NCBI GenBank assembly: GCA_963709765.1
Contig: CAVPXL010000001.1
Span: 372,001 to 436,000 of the forward strand
Direction of reading: 5' to 3'
DNA: 64,000 nt
Origin: Roseitranquillus sp963709765
Lineage (GTDB): Bacteria > Pseudomonadota > Alphaproteobacteria > Rhodobacterales > Rhodobacteraceae
A model generated the notes under the pieces. The model saw only the letters and a program-made list of their open reading frames with translations. It did no database searches and was not told the DNA's origin. Of the stretch, positions 52,199 to 62,267 are shown piece by piece (position 1 is the stretch's first letter; each line of letters opens with the position of its first letter). The position numbers were made by a program, and so were the translations under genes.

Positions 52199-52681
52199 TC
52201 AGGCGGACGCCGGACGGAATGTCAGGCTCACGCCGTTGATGCAGTGTCGCTTTCCTGTGGGAGGCGGACCATCGTCGAAAATATGGCCGAGATGACTGCC
52301 GCAGCGCCTGCAGTGGCATTCGGTCCGCGACAAGAAGAACTTCCGGTCGGCCTTGGTCTCGATCGCATCCGGCAGCGCTTCCCAGAACGAAGGCCAGCCG
52401 GTGCCGCTGTCGAATTTCGTCCCGGCCGGGTAGAGTGGCAGGTCGCAGCCCTTGCAGTGGTATGTCCCGGCGCCTTTTTCATCGTTGAGCGGACTGGTGA
52501 AGGCACGTTCCGTTCCCTCTTCCCGCATGACCTCGTATTCGAGATCCGACAACATCGCGCGCCACTCCTCCTCGCTGCGCGTGACTTCGAAAGAGCCGCC
52601 CTCGGCCTTCATGCGAAACGCCGGGAGCGCCGCGGCCGTTGTGCCGGCCAGCGCGGTGACGAGAAGAGTACGGCGGTTCAT
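52199..52681 (-). CDS. msrB: Peptide-methionine (R)-S-oxide reductase, exported
   Basis: This 160-residue enzyme reduces the R isomer of methionine sulfoxide. Zinc-binding cysteines are in YHCKGCDLPL and ECHCRRCGSHLGHIFDDGP, and the catalytic Cys is in KRHCINGVSLTF. The N-terminus MNRRTLLVTALAGTTAAALP has a twin-arginine and a hydrophobic stretch, so the enzyme is probably exported, perhaps by Tat, to repair periplasmic proteins. It converges on the J-domain gene and is divergent from cobS. Confidence 0.93.
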   Translation of the reverse strand: MNRRTLLVTALAGTTAAALPAFRMKAEGGSFEVTRSEEEWRAMLSDLEYEVMREEGTERAFTSPLNDEKGAGTYHCKGCDLPLYPAGTKFDSGTGWPSFWEALPDAIETKADRKFFLSRTECHCRRCGSHLGHIFDDGPPPTGKRHCINGVSLTFRPASA

Positions 52682-52858
52682 GGTGGCATGTCCTCTTTGA
52701 GCTTCACTTCAAGATACGGGACGCACCCGCCAAGGGAACCGCCCCTGTCGCCGTTGTGAACGTATGCGACCCGACGTGTGCGACGAGTTGGCAACCTTGC
52801 CCCGCCCCGCCGAATTTGGCACAGGATGCGCCCAAGGTCAGACGCACGGGGAGCAAAG

Positions 52859-53845
52859 ATGGCGGACGGAGCGATGGAATCGGGCGCAAAGCCCACCGAA
52901 GAGATCTCGGTCCGGGAGGTCTTCGGGATCGACACCGACATGCGGGTCCGCGGGTTCGCCGAGCGCAGCGACCGCGTGCCGGACTTCGACAGCACGTACA
53001 AGTTCGATCCCGACACCACGCTCGCAATTCTCGCGGGGTTCGCACACAACCGGCGTGTGATGATCCAGGGCTATCACGGCACCGGCAAGTCCACTCATAT
53101 CGAGCAGGTGGCAGCCCGACTGAACTGGCCGACGGTTCGTGTGAATCTAGACAGTCACATCAGCCGTATCGATCTGATCGGCAAGGACGCGATCAAGTTG
53201 CGCGACGGCATGCAGGTGACCGAATTCCAGGAAGGCATCCTGCCGTGGGCGCTCCGCAATGCCGCGGCCATCGTGTTCGATGAATACGACGCCGGCCGGG
53301 CCGACGTCATGTTCGTCATCCAGCGCGTCCTGGAGACCGACGGCAAGCTCACGCTGCTCGACCAGAACGAGGTGATCACCCCGCACCCGTCGTTCCGTCT
53401 TTTCGCAACTGCGAACACGGTGGGTCTCGGCGACACGACGGGCCTCTATCATGGCACGCAGCAGATCAACCAGGGTCAGATGGACCGCTGGTCGCTGGTG
53501 GCGACGCTGAACTACCTCAGCCACGACGCCGAGACGGCCATCGTTTTGGCCAAGTGCCCGCACTACAACACAGCACAGGGGCGTCGAACGATCGGCCAGA
53601 TGGTCACCGTCGCCGACCTGACGCGCACGGCGTTCATGAACGGCGATCTGTCAACGGTGATGAGCCCGCGAACTGTCATCGCGTGGGCGCAGAACGCCGA
53701 GATCTTCCGCTCTCTCGGCTACGCATTCCGGGTGAGCTTCCTCAACAAGTGCGACGAACTCGAGCGCCAGACGGTGGCCGAGTTCTATCAGCGCTGCTTC
53801 AACGAGGAACTTCCCGAAAGCGCCGCCAGCAACGCAATGCGCTGA
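52859..53845 (+). CDS. cobS: Aerobic cobaltochelatase subunit CobS (MoxR-type AAA+ ATPase)
   Basis: This 328-residue AAA+ ATPase drives cobalt insertion into hydrogenobyrinic acid a,c-diamide together with CobT and CobN in aerobic vitamin B12 synthesis. Walker A is GYHGTGKST, Walker B is AIVFDEYDAGRADVMFVIQR, and LFATANTVGLGDTTGLYHGT holds the sensor 1 region. The N-terminal VREVFGIDTDMRVRGFAER is typical. The ATG at 52859 follows GGGGAGCAAAG. cobN is not in the window. Confidence 0.95.
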   Translation: MADGAMESGAKPTEEISVREVFGIDTDMRVRGFAERSDRVPDFDSTYKFDPDTTLAILAGFAHNRRVMIQGYHGTGKSTHIEQVAARLNWPTVRVNLDSHISRIDLIGKDAIKLRDGMQVTEFQEGILPWALRNAAAIVFDEYDAGRADVMFVIQRVLETDGKLTLLDQNEVITPHPSFRLFATANTVGLGDTTGLYHGTQQINQGQMDRWSLVATLNYLSHDAETAIVLAKCPHYNTAQGRRTIGQMVTVADLTRTAFMNGDLSTVMSPRTVIAWAQNAEIFRSLGYAFRVSFLNKCDELERQTVAEFYQRCFNEELPESAASNAMR

Positions 53846-53880
53846 TCGAAACGGCAGGGGCCCGGACCGTCCGCGTCGAT

Positions 53881-53914
53881 CTCTGCGGCATGTCTGCCTC
53901 TGCGGCATGTCTGC
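53881..53914 (+). repeat. 17-bp perfect tandem duplication between cobS and cobT
   Basis: CTCTGCGGCATGTCTGC occurs at 53881-53897 and again immediately at 53898-53914. It lies in the 243-base gap between cobS and cobT, in which I see no gene. The gap is long for a pair normally only a few bases apart. Confidence 0.85.
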
Positions 53915-54088
53915 GCGCCGGGGCTGTGACGGCTGCAGAACCCGCACGACGGAAGCGTTGACCGGCATCCGGCCAGACGCGATGACGGGCCAGCTGCCAA
54001 CCCCTCATCTCGACCGGTGCGGCGAGGTATGAAAGAAGAAGGGGCCGCCTCGCATCGACGGCGCCGAAAGGATTGAAGGGCGAGTCAG

Positions 54089-55982
54089 ATGGCACAGAAC
54101 GACAACCCCGCCGAGCCGTTCAAGAAGGCGCTCGCCGAGACGACCCGCGTGCTGGCCCACGACCCGGACATGGGCATCTCCTATTCCGTCGATCCGCCGG
54201 GCATGTCGAACGACGGGGTGCGCCTGCCTCAGATCAGCCGGCGCATGACCCATGATGAGGTCCTGCTGGCCCGGGGTACTGCCGACGCCTACGCGCTGCG
54301 CCGCCGCTACCACGACGAGGGAACGCACAACCGCTACGCTCCGCAGGGTCAGATGGCGCGCGATCTCTACGACGCGATGGAAACGGCACGCTGCGAGGCG
54401 ATGGACAGCCGCACGATGCCGGGCAGCGCGCAGAACATCGACGCCAAGATCGGTGCCGAGGCGCTGCGCAAGGGCTACGGCCAGATTACCGACGCCTCCG
54501 AGGCGCCGCTGGCGACCGCGGCGGGCTATCTGATCCGTCACATGGCAACGGGGCGGGACCTGCCGCCCGGCGCCGCCAACGTGATGGATCTGTGGCGCGG
54601 CTTCATCGAGAAGCAGGCGGGCGGCACGCTCGACGGCATCCGGGACTCCTTCCTCGATCAGCGGGCGTTCGCGAAGTTCGCGCGTCAGGTGATCTCCGAT
54701 CTGGGCTATGGAGATCAGCTCGGTGACGATCCGGACACCGAGGACGATTCCGAAGATCAGGCCGAGGAAAGTGGCGAGGAGCCCGATCAGGATAGCCAGG
54801 GGAACGAGGAATCCACTGGCGAGGACGAGGAGGCCGCACCGCAGCAGTCCCAGGAACAGCAGCAGGACGCGTCTGAGGCGACCGTGAGCCTCGACGATCT
54901 GGCCGACGCCGAACTGGGCGACGAGAGCGAGCTCGACGAGGGCGAGCTTCCGTTCGAGCCGCCGCCCCCCGCTCCGCCGAGCGAGGCCGACCCGAACTAC
55001 ACTGTCTACACCACCGCGTTCGACGAAGAGGTCCAGGCCGCAGACCTGGCGGAACCGATCGAACTGGAGCGGCTGCGCGCCTATCTCGACCAGCAGCTCG
55101 AACCGCTCAAGGGCGCCGTGGGGCGGCTCGCGAACAAGCTGCAGCGCCGCCTCCAGGCGCAACAGAGCCGGAGCTGGGAATTCGACCTTGAGGAAGGCAT
55201 TCTCGATGCCGGCCGGCTGGCGCGCGTTGTGGCCAACCCGACCACGCCGCTGAGCTTCAAGGTCGAAAAGGACACCGAGTTCCGCGACACCGTCGTGACG
55301 CTCCTGATCGACAATTCGGGGTCCATGCGCGGACGGCCCATTTCCATCGCCGCAATCTGTGCCGAGGTGATGGCGCGGACGCTGGAGCGGTGCCAGGTCA
55401 AGTGCGAGATCCTCGGCTTCACGACCCGCGCCTGGAAGGGCGGCCAGGCCCGTGAAATCTTGGCTGGCCGGCGGACGCACGCAACTTCCGGGACAACTCA
55501 ACGATTTGCGCCACATCGTCTACAAGTCCGCCGACGCGCCGTGGCGCCGGGCGCGCAATAACCTGGGCCTGATGATGAAGGAGGGCCTGCTGAAGGAGAA
55601 CATCGACGGCGAGGCGCTGGAATGGGCGCATCGCCGTCTTGCGGGCCGACCCGAGGCGCGCAAGATCCTGATGGTCATCTCCGACGGTGCGCCGGTGGAC
55701 GATTCCACGCTTTCGGTGAACCCAGCCAACTATCTGGAGAAGCACCTGCGCGACGTCATCGCGATGGTAGAGCGCCGCAAGGCGGTCGAACTCATCGCCA
55801 TCGGCATCGGCCACGACGTCACGCGCTACTACGAGCGGGCGGTGACAATCACCGACGTGGAACAGCTGGCTGGCGCAATCACCGAGCAGCTCGCGAGCCT
55901 CTTCGACAGCGATCCGCGGGCCCGGGCGCGGGTCATGGGTATTCGGCACGCGGTCGGTCGCGGAGCGACGGGACGGACATGA
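54089..55982 (+). CDS. cobT: Aerobic cobaltochelatase subunit CobT (VWA domain), with a frame change
   Basis: CobT pairs with CobS as chaperone for CobN. The N-terminal region (MAQNDNPAEPFKKALAETTR) is followed by a long acidic, Gln-rich linker (about residues 210-290, for example DTEDDSEDQAEESGEE) and a von Willebrand A domain with the metal site DNSGSMRGRP. The first frame reads GFTTRAWKGGQAREI to about 55456. The protein then continues one base later as SWLAGGRTQ, NDLRHIVYKSADAPWRRARN and LMVISDGAPVDD to the stop at 55982. The join matches CobT, so the gene is complete apart from one indel. As B12 synthesis needs CobT, a sequencing error is likely. It overlaps pepP as ATGA. Confidence 0.9.
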
Positions 55983-57835
55983 AAGCGAGCATGGCGGACG
56001 GGTCGAGCGCGGCATCGGCCGCGACCGTATTTCAGAATTTCGGCGTCGCGACACGGCCTGAACAGGGGCCGCCGCGGCTGCGCGCGCTGCGTGACGAGCT
56101 GGTGCGCGAGGGCCTGGACGGCTTCGTGGTCCCGCGCGCGGATGCGCATCAGGGGGAGTACGTGGCCCCGCGCGACGAGCGCCTTGCCTGGGTGAGCGGC
56201 TTCACCGGCTCGGCGGGGTTCGCGATCGTTCTGCGCGACACCTCCGCCCTCTTCGTTGACGGCCGCTATCGCGTCCAGGCGCGTGCTCAGGTGGCCGAGG
56301 AAATTACCACGGTTGATTGGCCTGACACCAAGCCGGGGCCGTGGCTGGTCGGGCAACTTTCTCACGGCGGCCGCGTGGGCTTCGATCCCTGGCTCCACAC
56401 CGAAGCGCAGATCGCCGAGATGCGTGAGGCGGTCGAGCGAGCTGGCATCGCATTGGTGCCGGTCGAAAACCTTGTAGATCGCATCTGGCCCGATCAACCG
56501 ACCCCGCCGCTTGGAAAGATCATGCCGCGCTCCATCGAACTGGCGGGGGAGGCATCGGAGGACAAACGATCGCGGCTCGCGCGCGCGTTGTCGAAGGCCG
56601 GGCAGAAAGCGGTCGTGCTCACACTGCCGGACAGCATCGCCTGGCTTTTGAACGTGCGCGGATCCGACATTGCGCGCGTTCCGGTGCCGCATGCCTTTGC
56701 CATTCTGCACGACGACGGGCGGCTCGACCTGTTCGCGGCGGCGGAAAAGCTGGCGGATCTGAAATTGGAGGATGCCGTGACGGCTCTGCCGCCGGAAAGC
56801 CTCGTGGCTGTGCTGACAAACCTCGCCGGTCCTGTGCGGGTCGACCGCGACAGCGCGCCGATGGCGGTTGCCGACACCCTGCGCGCGGCGGCAGTGGAGA
56901 TCGCCTGGGGCGCCGATCCTTGCGTGCTTGCCAAGGCCTGCAAGAATTCCGCCGAGATCGCCGGCACTGCCGAGGCCCACCTGCGCGACGGTGCGGCGAT
57001 GGTGCGATTTCTCGCCTGGCTGGACAGTCAGTGCGAACGGTTGGCACGCAACGAAGGGCGACTGACCGAGATCGGCGTGGTTGCCGCACTGGAACACTTC
57101 CGACGCGAGACCGGTGCGCTGAAGGATATCAGCTTCGAGACCATTGCGGGTGCCGGCGAGCATGGCGCGATCGTGCACTACAGGGTCAGCGAGGAAAGCG
57201 ACCGGGATGTTCGGCCTGGGGAGCTCCTGCTGATCGATTCGGGCGGCCAGTACGAGGACGGGACGACCGACATCACACGCACGATTTCCGTCGGCACGCC
57301 AACGGCGGAGCATGTGGCCTGCTTCACACGGGTGCTGCGCGGAATGATCGGAATCTCGACGCTGCGCTGGCCGAACGGTCTGGCGGGCCGCGACCTCGAT
57401 GCGATCGCGCGCGCGCCCCTGTGGCGGGCGGGGCAGGATTTCGACCACGGAACGGGGCATGGCGTCGGCGTCTATCTCAGCGTCCACGAGGGGCCGCAAC
57501 GACTGAGCCGCCTGAGCGATGTGCCGCTGGAGCCGGGGATGATCCTGTCGAACGAGCCGGGATACTATCGCGAGGGGGAATTCGGGATCCGGATCGAGAA
57601 CCTCGTGGCGGTGGAGGATGCGCCGGAATTGCCGGGCGGCGACGCTCGGCGCATGCTGCGGTTCCGAACGCTCACGTTCGCCCCCATCGACCGGCGGTTG
57701 ATTGATCCCGACCAGTTGGCCCCTGACGAGCGTGCCTGGCTAGAGGCGTATCACACCGAGGTCGCCGAGCGGATCGGCCCGCGGATCGAAGGAGACGCGG
57801 CCGACTGGCTGCGTCGCACCACCGCGCCGCTCTGA
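55979..57835 (+). CDS. Xaa-Pro aminopeptidase (M24B)
   Basis: This 618-residue peptidase removes an N-terminal residue before proline. The N-terminal creatinase-like domain starts with LRALRDELVREGLDGFVVPR. The C-terminal pita-bread domain has the metal ligands in LLIDSGGQYEDGTTDITRT, the His in DHGTGHGVGVYLSVHEGP and the Glu residues in LSNEPGYYREGEFGIRIENL. The length fits the long, three-domain type. Its ATG overlaps the cobT stop as ATGA. Confidence 0.93.
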   Translation: MKASMADGSSAASAATVFQNFGVATRPEQGPPRLRALRDELVREGLDGFVVPRADAHQGEYVAPRDERLAWVSGFTGSAGFAIVLRDTSALFVDGRYRVQARAQVAEEITTVDWPDTKPGPWLVGQLSHGGRVGFDPWLHTEAQIAEMREAVERAGIALVPVENLVDRIWPDQPTPPLGKIMPRSIELAGEASEDKRSRLARALSKAGQKAVVLTLPDSIAWLLNVRGSDIARVPVPHAFAILHDDGRLDLFAAAEKLADLKLEDAVTALPPESLVAVLTNLAGPVRVDRDSAPMAVADTLRAAAVEIAWGADPCVLAKACKNSAEIAGTAEAHLRDGAAMVRFLAWLDSQCERLARNEGRLTEIGVVAALEHFRRETGALKDISFETIAGAGEHGAIVHYRVSEESDRDVRPGELLLIDSGGQYEDGTTDITRTISVGTPTAEHVACFTRVLRGMIGISTLRWPNGLAGRDLDAIARAPLWRAGQDFDHGTGHGVGVYLSVHEGPQRLSRLSDVPLEPGMILSNEPGYYREGEFGIRIENLVAVEDAPELPGGDARRMLRFRTLTFAPIDRRLIDPDQLAPDERAWLEAYHTEVAERIGPRIEGDAADWLRRTTAPL

Positions 57836-57983
57836 CGGCCTGTAAGACGAAGACGCCTGCGGCCTGCGGCGTCGCGGCATTCCTCCCGCGCCCCTGTCGG
57901 GCGCTCGGGTGGGCGCGGGACGTGGAAGCCGGCGGCTCCGTGCGCTAGATTGCAGATCAACGGCGAACCGGGGAAGGACGATC

Positions 57984-58325
57984 ATGACGAAGACCATCAC
58001 CATCGAAAAGGCGCAGGGCATCTGGGTCGTCCGGGGCGGCGGCGCGATCGTGGCCGAGAGCAACCGGGCGCTGAAGCTGAGCGAGGATGGTCATGCGCCG
58101 GTCATCTATTTCCCGCGCGAGGATGTGGGCATGGCTCTGCTCGACCGCTCCGAGACCCGAACGACCTGCCCGCACAAGGGCGAGGCCACGCACTACTCGT
58201 TGCAGACGAAGAGCACCCTGGTCGAGGACGTGGCGTGGTCCTACGAGGACCCGATCGGGGAGGTCTCCGCCATCAAGGACCACCTGGCTTTTTACCCTGA
58301 AAGGCTCGCGATCGAGAGGATCTGA
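57984..58325 (+). CDS. DUF427 family protein
   Basis: This 113-residue protein starts MTKTITIEKAQGIWVVRGGG and has the DUF427 pattern APVIYFPREDVGMALLDRSE, TTCPHKGEATHYSL and DVAWSYEDPIGEVSAIKDHL with AFYPERL. The fold is a small beta barrel; the function is unknown. GGAAGGACG precedes the ATG. It is convergent with the chloride channel gene. Confidence 0.9.
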   Translation: MTKTITIEKAQGIWVVRGGGAIVAESNRALKLSEDGHAPVIYFPREDVGMALLDRSETRTTCPHKGEATHYSLQTKSTLVEDVAWSYEDPIGEVSAIKDHLAFYPERLAIERI

Positions 58326-58421
58326 ACGAAGGCTGCGACATCGCGAGATCGCGAAGCCACCCTGAAGCACGGCAGATTGTTCAGGCGGCCATCGCGCTGA
58401 CGGCGATCCGCAGCACCTTGT

Positions 58422-60104
58422 TCAGGAATGTTCTTCGGAGGTTCGCGCGGCGAGAGCTCGATTGTAGGCGCGCAGGGCATCCACCTGGAACAGGGCGCCC
58501 AGGAGTTCGGGCGGCCCCTTGGCGCCCAGTTCGACGACGGGAACGAACGAAAGGTTCGCCGTGTCGAACATCGGCATCGCGGCTTCGAGCGTGGCATTGG
58601 CGTCGAGATAGACGCCCTCATCGATGAGCTCGCGGCATGCCTCCTCGGAGGCGGCGCGGGGGTTGTCGGGCGCGCGCATCACCTGGGCCACGCGGAACAT
58701 CGACAGAAGGTAGGCCTGCGGGCCGGCCGCGAGATGCACGCCGCGCTTGTAGAGGGACGTCAGGAAGAACGACCGGTGTACCATGCTGGATGCCACCATC
58801 GACGACATCGACACCGACACCATGACGGCAAGCCCTGTCTGCCAGTCGCCGGTCAGTTCGAAGACGATGAGCGTCGTCGAGATCGGCGCTCCGAGCACAG
58901 CCGCGGCGACCGCGCCCATGCCGGCCAGGGCATAGAGCGTCTCGGAGCCGGAAACTTCGGGGAAGACTCCGGTCGCGATCAGACCGAACGCGAGCCCGGT
59001 CAGAGCCCCCATCATCAACGACGGCGAGAACATGCCGCCACCCATCCGGCCTGCGACCGTGATCGCCACCGCCCCGGCCTTCACCACCGCGAAGACGATT
59101 GCCTCGATCAGGATGAGCTGGCCGGTCAGGGCCTTCGAAGTGGTCTCGTAACCGACCCCTATGACGTGTGGATAAAGGATCGCGAGGGCGCCGAGCATCG
59201 CCCCGGCCAGTGCGGGCCGAAAAACGGCGGGCATCCGCGTTCTTTTCTGGATGGAGTTGCCCACATCGTCGGCCCACCAGATCGCGCGCATCATCGCGAC
59301 GGCAACCACTCCGCAGACAAGACCGAGCAGCAAAAACGCCGGCAATTCCACGTAAAAGCCCAGCGTGTCGCCCGAGAGCCTGAATTCGGTCACGTCCCCG
59401 TATTCCAGGCGGTTGATGACGGTGCCCGCGGCGGAGGCGATGACGATGGGGGCAAAGGCATGGACCGCGAAATGGCGCAGAACGACTTCGAGCGCGAAAA
59501 GAGCACCGGCGATCGGCGCGTTGAAGCTGGCTGAAACGGCTGCCGCGACGGCGCAGCCCAGCAGATCGCGCCCGGTCAGGCCGTCTGCGTCGATCCGCGC
59601 GCAGACCCATGACGAGATGACCGAAGCCATGTGCACGACCGGCCCCTCCCGACCGGTGGAGCCGCCCGAGCTGAGCGTGATGAGCGATGCGGCGATCGAG
59701 GCGAGGCCCGCCCGCCTCTCCACCCGGCCGTTGTGGAGCGCCGCTCCCTCGATCACATCGGCGACCGACCGCACCCGATCGTCCGGCGTGAAGCGGGTCA
59801 GGATGACACCCACCACCAGCCCGCCGGCAACCGGGATCAGAAGGATCCAGTACCAGGGAAGGCTTTCGGCGAGGGTGTGGATCGCCGAGGGGTTGTCGAT
59901 GCCGTAGAGGGTGGCCTGCAGGGCCTCGACCCCCTTCCGGAAGAAGAGCGCGGCGAAGCCGGCGGCGGTACCGATGGCAAGGGCAATCAGCCAGAACTGG
60001 AAGCGATTGGGCCCCCGCTCGCGCAGCAGATGCCATGCGGCGCGTCCGGCCGCCTGGGCCTTTCGAAAGTTGTGGCCTATGACGGACCAGCGCGTGCCTG
60101 CCAC
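58422..60104 (-). CDS. ClC-family chloride channel or H+/Cl- antiporter with CBS region
   Basis: This 560-residue inner-membrane protein has the ClC selectivity motifs GGSTGREGPVVHMASV (with the gating Glu in GREGP), SFNAPIAGALFALEVVLRHF, GGGMFSPSLMMGALTG and GAPISTTLIVFELTGDW. After about residue 440 comes a cytoplasmic region with two weak CBS-like parts (VAQVMRAPDNPRAASEEACR and ANLSFVPVVELG). It is probably a channel or antiporter. It is divergent from the FAD oxidase gene. Confidence 0.93.
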   Translation of the reverse strand: MAGTRWSVIGHNFRKAQAAGRAAWHLLRERGPNRFQFWLIALAIGTAAGFAALFFRKGVEALQATLYGIDNPSAIHTLAESLPWYWILLIPVAGGLVVGVILTRFTPDDRVRSVADVIEGAALHNGRVERRAGLASIAASLITLSSGGSTGREGPVVHMASVISSWVCARIDADGLTGRDLLGCAVAAAVSASFNAPIAGALFALEVVLRHFAVHAFAPIVIASAAGTVINRLEYGDVTEFRLSGDTLGFYVELPAFLLLGLVCGVVAVAMMRAIWWADDVGNSIQKRTRMPAVFRPALAGAMLGALAILYPHVIGVGYETTSKALTGQLILIEAIVFAVVKAGAVAITVAGRMGGGMFSPSLMMGALTGLAFGLIATGVFPEVSGSETLYALAGMGAVAAAVLGAPISTTLIVFELTGDWQTGLAVMVSVSMSSMVASSMVHRSFFLTSLYKRGVHLAAGPQAYLLSMFRVAQVMRAPDNPRAASEEACRELIDEGVYLDANATLEAAMPMFDTANLSFVPVVELGAKGPPELLGALFQVDALRAYNRALAARTSEEHS

Positions 60105-60183
60105 GCCACGTTCTCCCGATCTTCCCCCGGCCGCGTCGGTGGCCTAGTGTCGCCAGCGGCCAGATAGTCAGGAGCCTGCCCCG

Positions 60184-61557
60184 ATGTCGATCCAGTCCGC
60201 CTTGGCAGAATTGTCGTCTTTCCTAGGCGATCGCCTGAGCACGTCCAAGTCCGATCTGGAAGCTCACGGCCTGTCGGAGGCGCATTACGCCCCTTGCCCG
60301 CCCGACGCGGTGGCCTTTCCCGAATCCACCGAGGAGGTCGCGCGGATCGCCAAGGTCTGTACGCAGGCCGGTTGCCCGCTCGTGGGCTGGGGCGCGGGGA
60401 CGTCTCTGGAAGGGCATGCGCTGGCGGTACAAGGCGGCGTGTCGGTCGATTTCGGACGAATGAACCGGGTTCTTGAGGTCAACGCCAACGACATGGATTG
60501 TCGCGTGCAGCCCGGCGTCACGCGGGAGGCGTTGAACGCCGAACTCAGGACCACGGGCCTGTTCTTTCCCGTCGATCCTGGCGCCAACGCGTCGCTGGGC
60601 GGCATGGCCTCGACCCGCGCCAGCGGCACGACGGCGGTGCGCTACGGCACGATGCGCGACAATGTGCTGGGGCTTGAGGTCGTGCTGGCGGACGGCCGCG
60701 TGATCCGCACCGGCAGCCGGGCGCGCAAATCCTCGGCTGGCTACGATCTGACGGCGCTTTTTGTCGGCGCCGAAGGCACGCTGGGCCTGATTACCGAGCT
60801 GACGCTCAAGCTGCGTGGACAACCCGAGGCGGTCTCGGCGGCCGTCTGCGCGTTTCCCGACACCCGGTCGGCCGTCGATGCGGTGATCGCCACGATCCAG
60901 ACCGGCATTCCGATGGCGCGGATCGAGTATCTGGACGCCGAGTGCGCCGCTGCCTTCAATGCCTGTGCGCACACCGACTTCCCAGAGACCCCGCACCTGA
61001 TGGTCGAGTTTCACGGCTCCGAAGCCGGGGCCGCCGAAGACGCCGCCCGCTTCGGCGAGATCGCGGCAGAGTTCGGCGCGCAGGGGTTCCGTCACGCCCA
61101 GAAGACCGAGGAGCGCAACGAGCTCTGGCGCATGCGCCACAACGCCTATTACGCGGTGCTGGCAACGCGGCCCGGCGCGACAGCGCTGACGACGGATATC
61201 TGCGTTCCGATCAGTCGGCTGGCCGATGCCATCGAGGAAACGCGGGCCGACATCGCCGCGAGCCCGATCCGCGGACCGATCCTGGGACATGTGGGCGACG
61301 GCAACTTCCACGCGGCGCTTCTGGTGGAACGCGGCAATGCCGCCGAGCTCGACGCCGCCAAGGCGCTGTCGGCGCGGATGGCCGAACGCGCGCTGCGCCT
61401 CGGTGGCACGGTCACCGGCGAGCACGGCATCGGCATGGGCAAGACCGGCTACATGCGCGCCGAACACGGCGAGGGCTGGGACGTCATGGGCGACATCAAA
61501 CGCGCGCTCGACCCCCGGGGGCTGATGAATCCGGGCAAGGTAGTCGAGGCCGGATAG
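60184..61557 (+). CDS. FAD-linked oxidase, D-lactate dehydrogenase / GlcD type
   Basis: This 457-residue flavoprotein oxidises a 2-hydroxy acid such as D-lactate or glycolate. FAD-binding blocks are GCPLVGWGAGTSLEGHALAV, DPGANASLGGMASTRASGTT and GAEGTLGLITELTLKL. The C-terminal FAD-oxidase domain has GHVGDGNFHAALLVE and VTGEHGIGMGKTGYM. The short length and VDPGANASLGG layout resemble cytochrome-linked D-lactate dehydrogenases more than GlcD. No glcE/glcF is adjacent. Confidence 0.9.
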   Translation: MSIQSALAELSSFLGDRLSTSKSDLEAHGLSEAHYAPCPPDAVAFPESTEEVARIAKVCTQAGCPLVGWGAGTSLEGHALAVQGGVSVDFGRMNRVLEVNANDMDCRVQPGVTREALNAELRTTGLFFPVDPGANASLGGMASTRASGTTAVRYGTMRDNVLGLEVVLADGRVIRTGSRARKSSAGYDLTALFVGAEGTLGLITELTLKLRGQPEAVSAAVCAFPDTRSAVDAVIATIQTGIPMARIEYLDAECAAAFNACAHTDFPETPHLMVEFHGSEAGAAEDAARFGEIAAEFGAQGFRHAQKTEERNELWRMRHNAYYAVLATRPGATALTTDICVPISRLADAIEETRADIAASPIRGPILGHVGDGNFHAALLVERGNAAELDAAKALSARMAERALRLGGTVTGEHGIGMGKTGYMRAEHGEGWDVMGDIKRALDPRGLMNPGKVVEAG

Positions 61558-61802
61558 CGTTTGCGCGACGAGCGGCCGACCGGTGGATCCACCAGCGCCG
61601 CTTCGGCGGCGGACGGGCATGCGCCGCCTTTCCCAGTGTGGCTCGCGCAGAACATCGGCGCGGCATGAAACCACTGATTGACGCAATCGACATTTCCGGG
61701 CAGCCTGAAACGTGTTCGAGATGCAGGGGCCGTTTATTTCACCCGGCACCGGCCACGCATGCGAAGTCAGCATCGATTTCCTGAATAACGGGAGCACTTT
61801 AG

Positions 61803-62150
61803 ATGACCCAGTCCGAATATCATTGCGACTGCAAGAACGACATTGACATCGTGAACGCCCGTTTCACTTCCTACGGATCCGACAACCAGCAGTTCGACCA
61901 GATCGAACTGCATGGCGAGACGCCGACACCGATCGGTGGCGCATTGCCGGGGAAGGGCAAGCTGCATCTCGGAGCCGGCACCGAAAACACGGTGAAGGTG
62001 GAATACTGGGACGCAGGCTGGGTGACCGATGTCTGCTATTACCCGATCAGCGCCAAAGACGACATCACCGTGCATGGCGAGTCGGAAAATTTCGAAGTCA
62101 AGATCAACGGCCACAACGGCGACAAGTTGAATGTGGACTGCCCCGGCTAG
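61803..62150 (+). CDS. Small beta-rich protein of unknown function
   Basis: I do not recognise this 115-residue protein. It starts MTQSEYHCDCKNDIDIVNAR, has cysteines at residues 8 and 10, one in WVTDVCYYPI and one near the end (VDCPG), and no signal peptide or membrane segment. Alternating hydrophobic residues (QIELHG, KLHLGAG, TVKVEYW, FEVKING) suggest beta strands. It is acidic, and its codons look AT-richer than its neighbours. GGGAG lies about 9 bases before the ATG. A 245-base gap precedes it. The clean composition and end make it a real gene in my view. Confidence 0.7.
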   Translation: MTQSEYHCDCKNDIDIVNARFTSYGSDNQQFDQIELHGETPTPIGGALPGKGKLHLGAGTENTVKVEYWDAGWVTDVCYYPISAKDDITVHGESENFEVKINGHNGDKLNVDCPG

Positions 62151-62267
62151 GTCACCGTCTGCAGGTCCGCCCGCGCGGGTTTCCCCGGAACTTCCGTACG
62201 GGCCGGATTTGCCGCCAAAGGGATACGTGCCAGCGGCGCACGATGCCTTCGGGCCTCGGCGGTCCCG

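Noticed and set aside
52682..52858. Cobalamin riboswitch upstream of cobS
   Set aside because: No B12-box-like sequence or suitable leader could be made out in the 177 bases between msrB and cobS.
55829..57499. Minus-strand open frame of about 556 codons opposite the Xaa-Pro aminopeptidase gene
   Set aside because: Antisense shadow with Arg/His-rich composition and no ribosome site.
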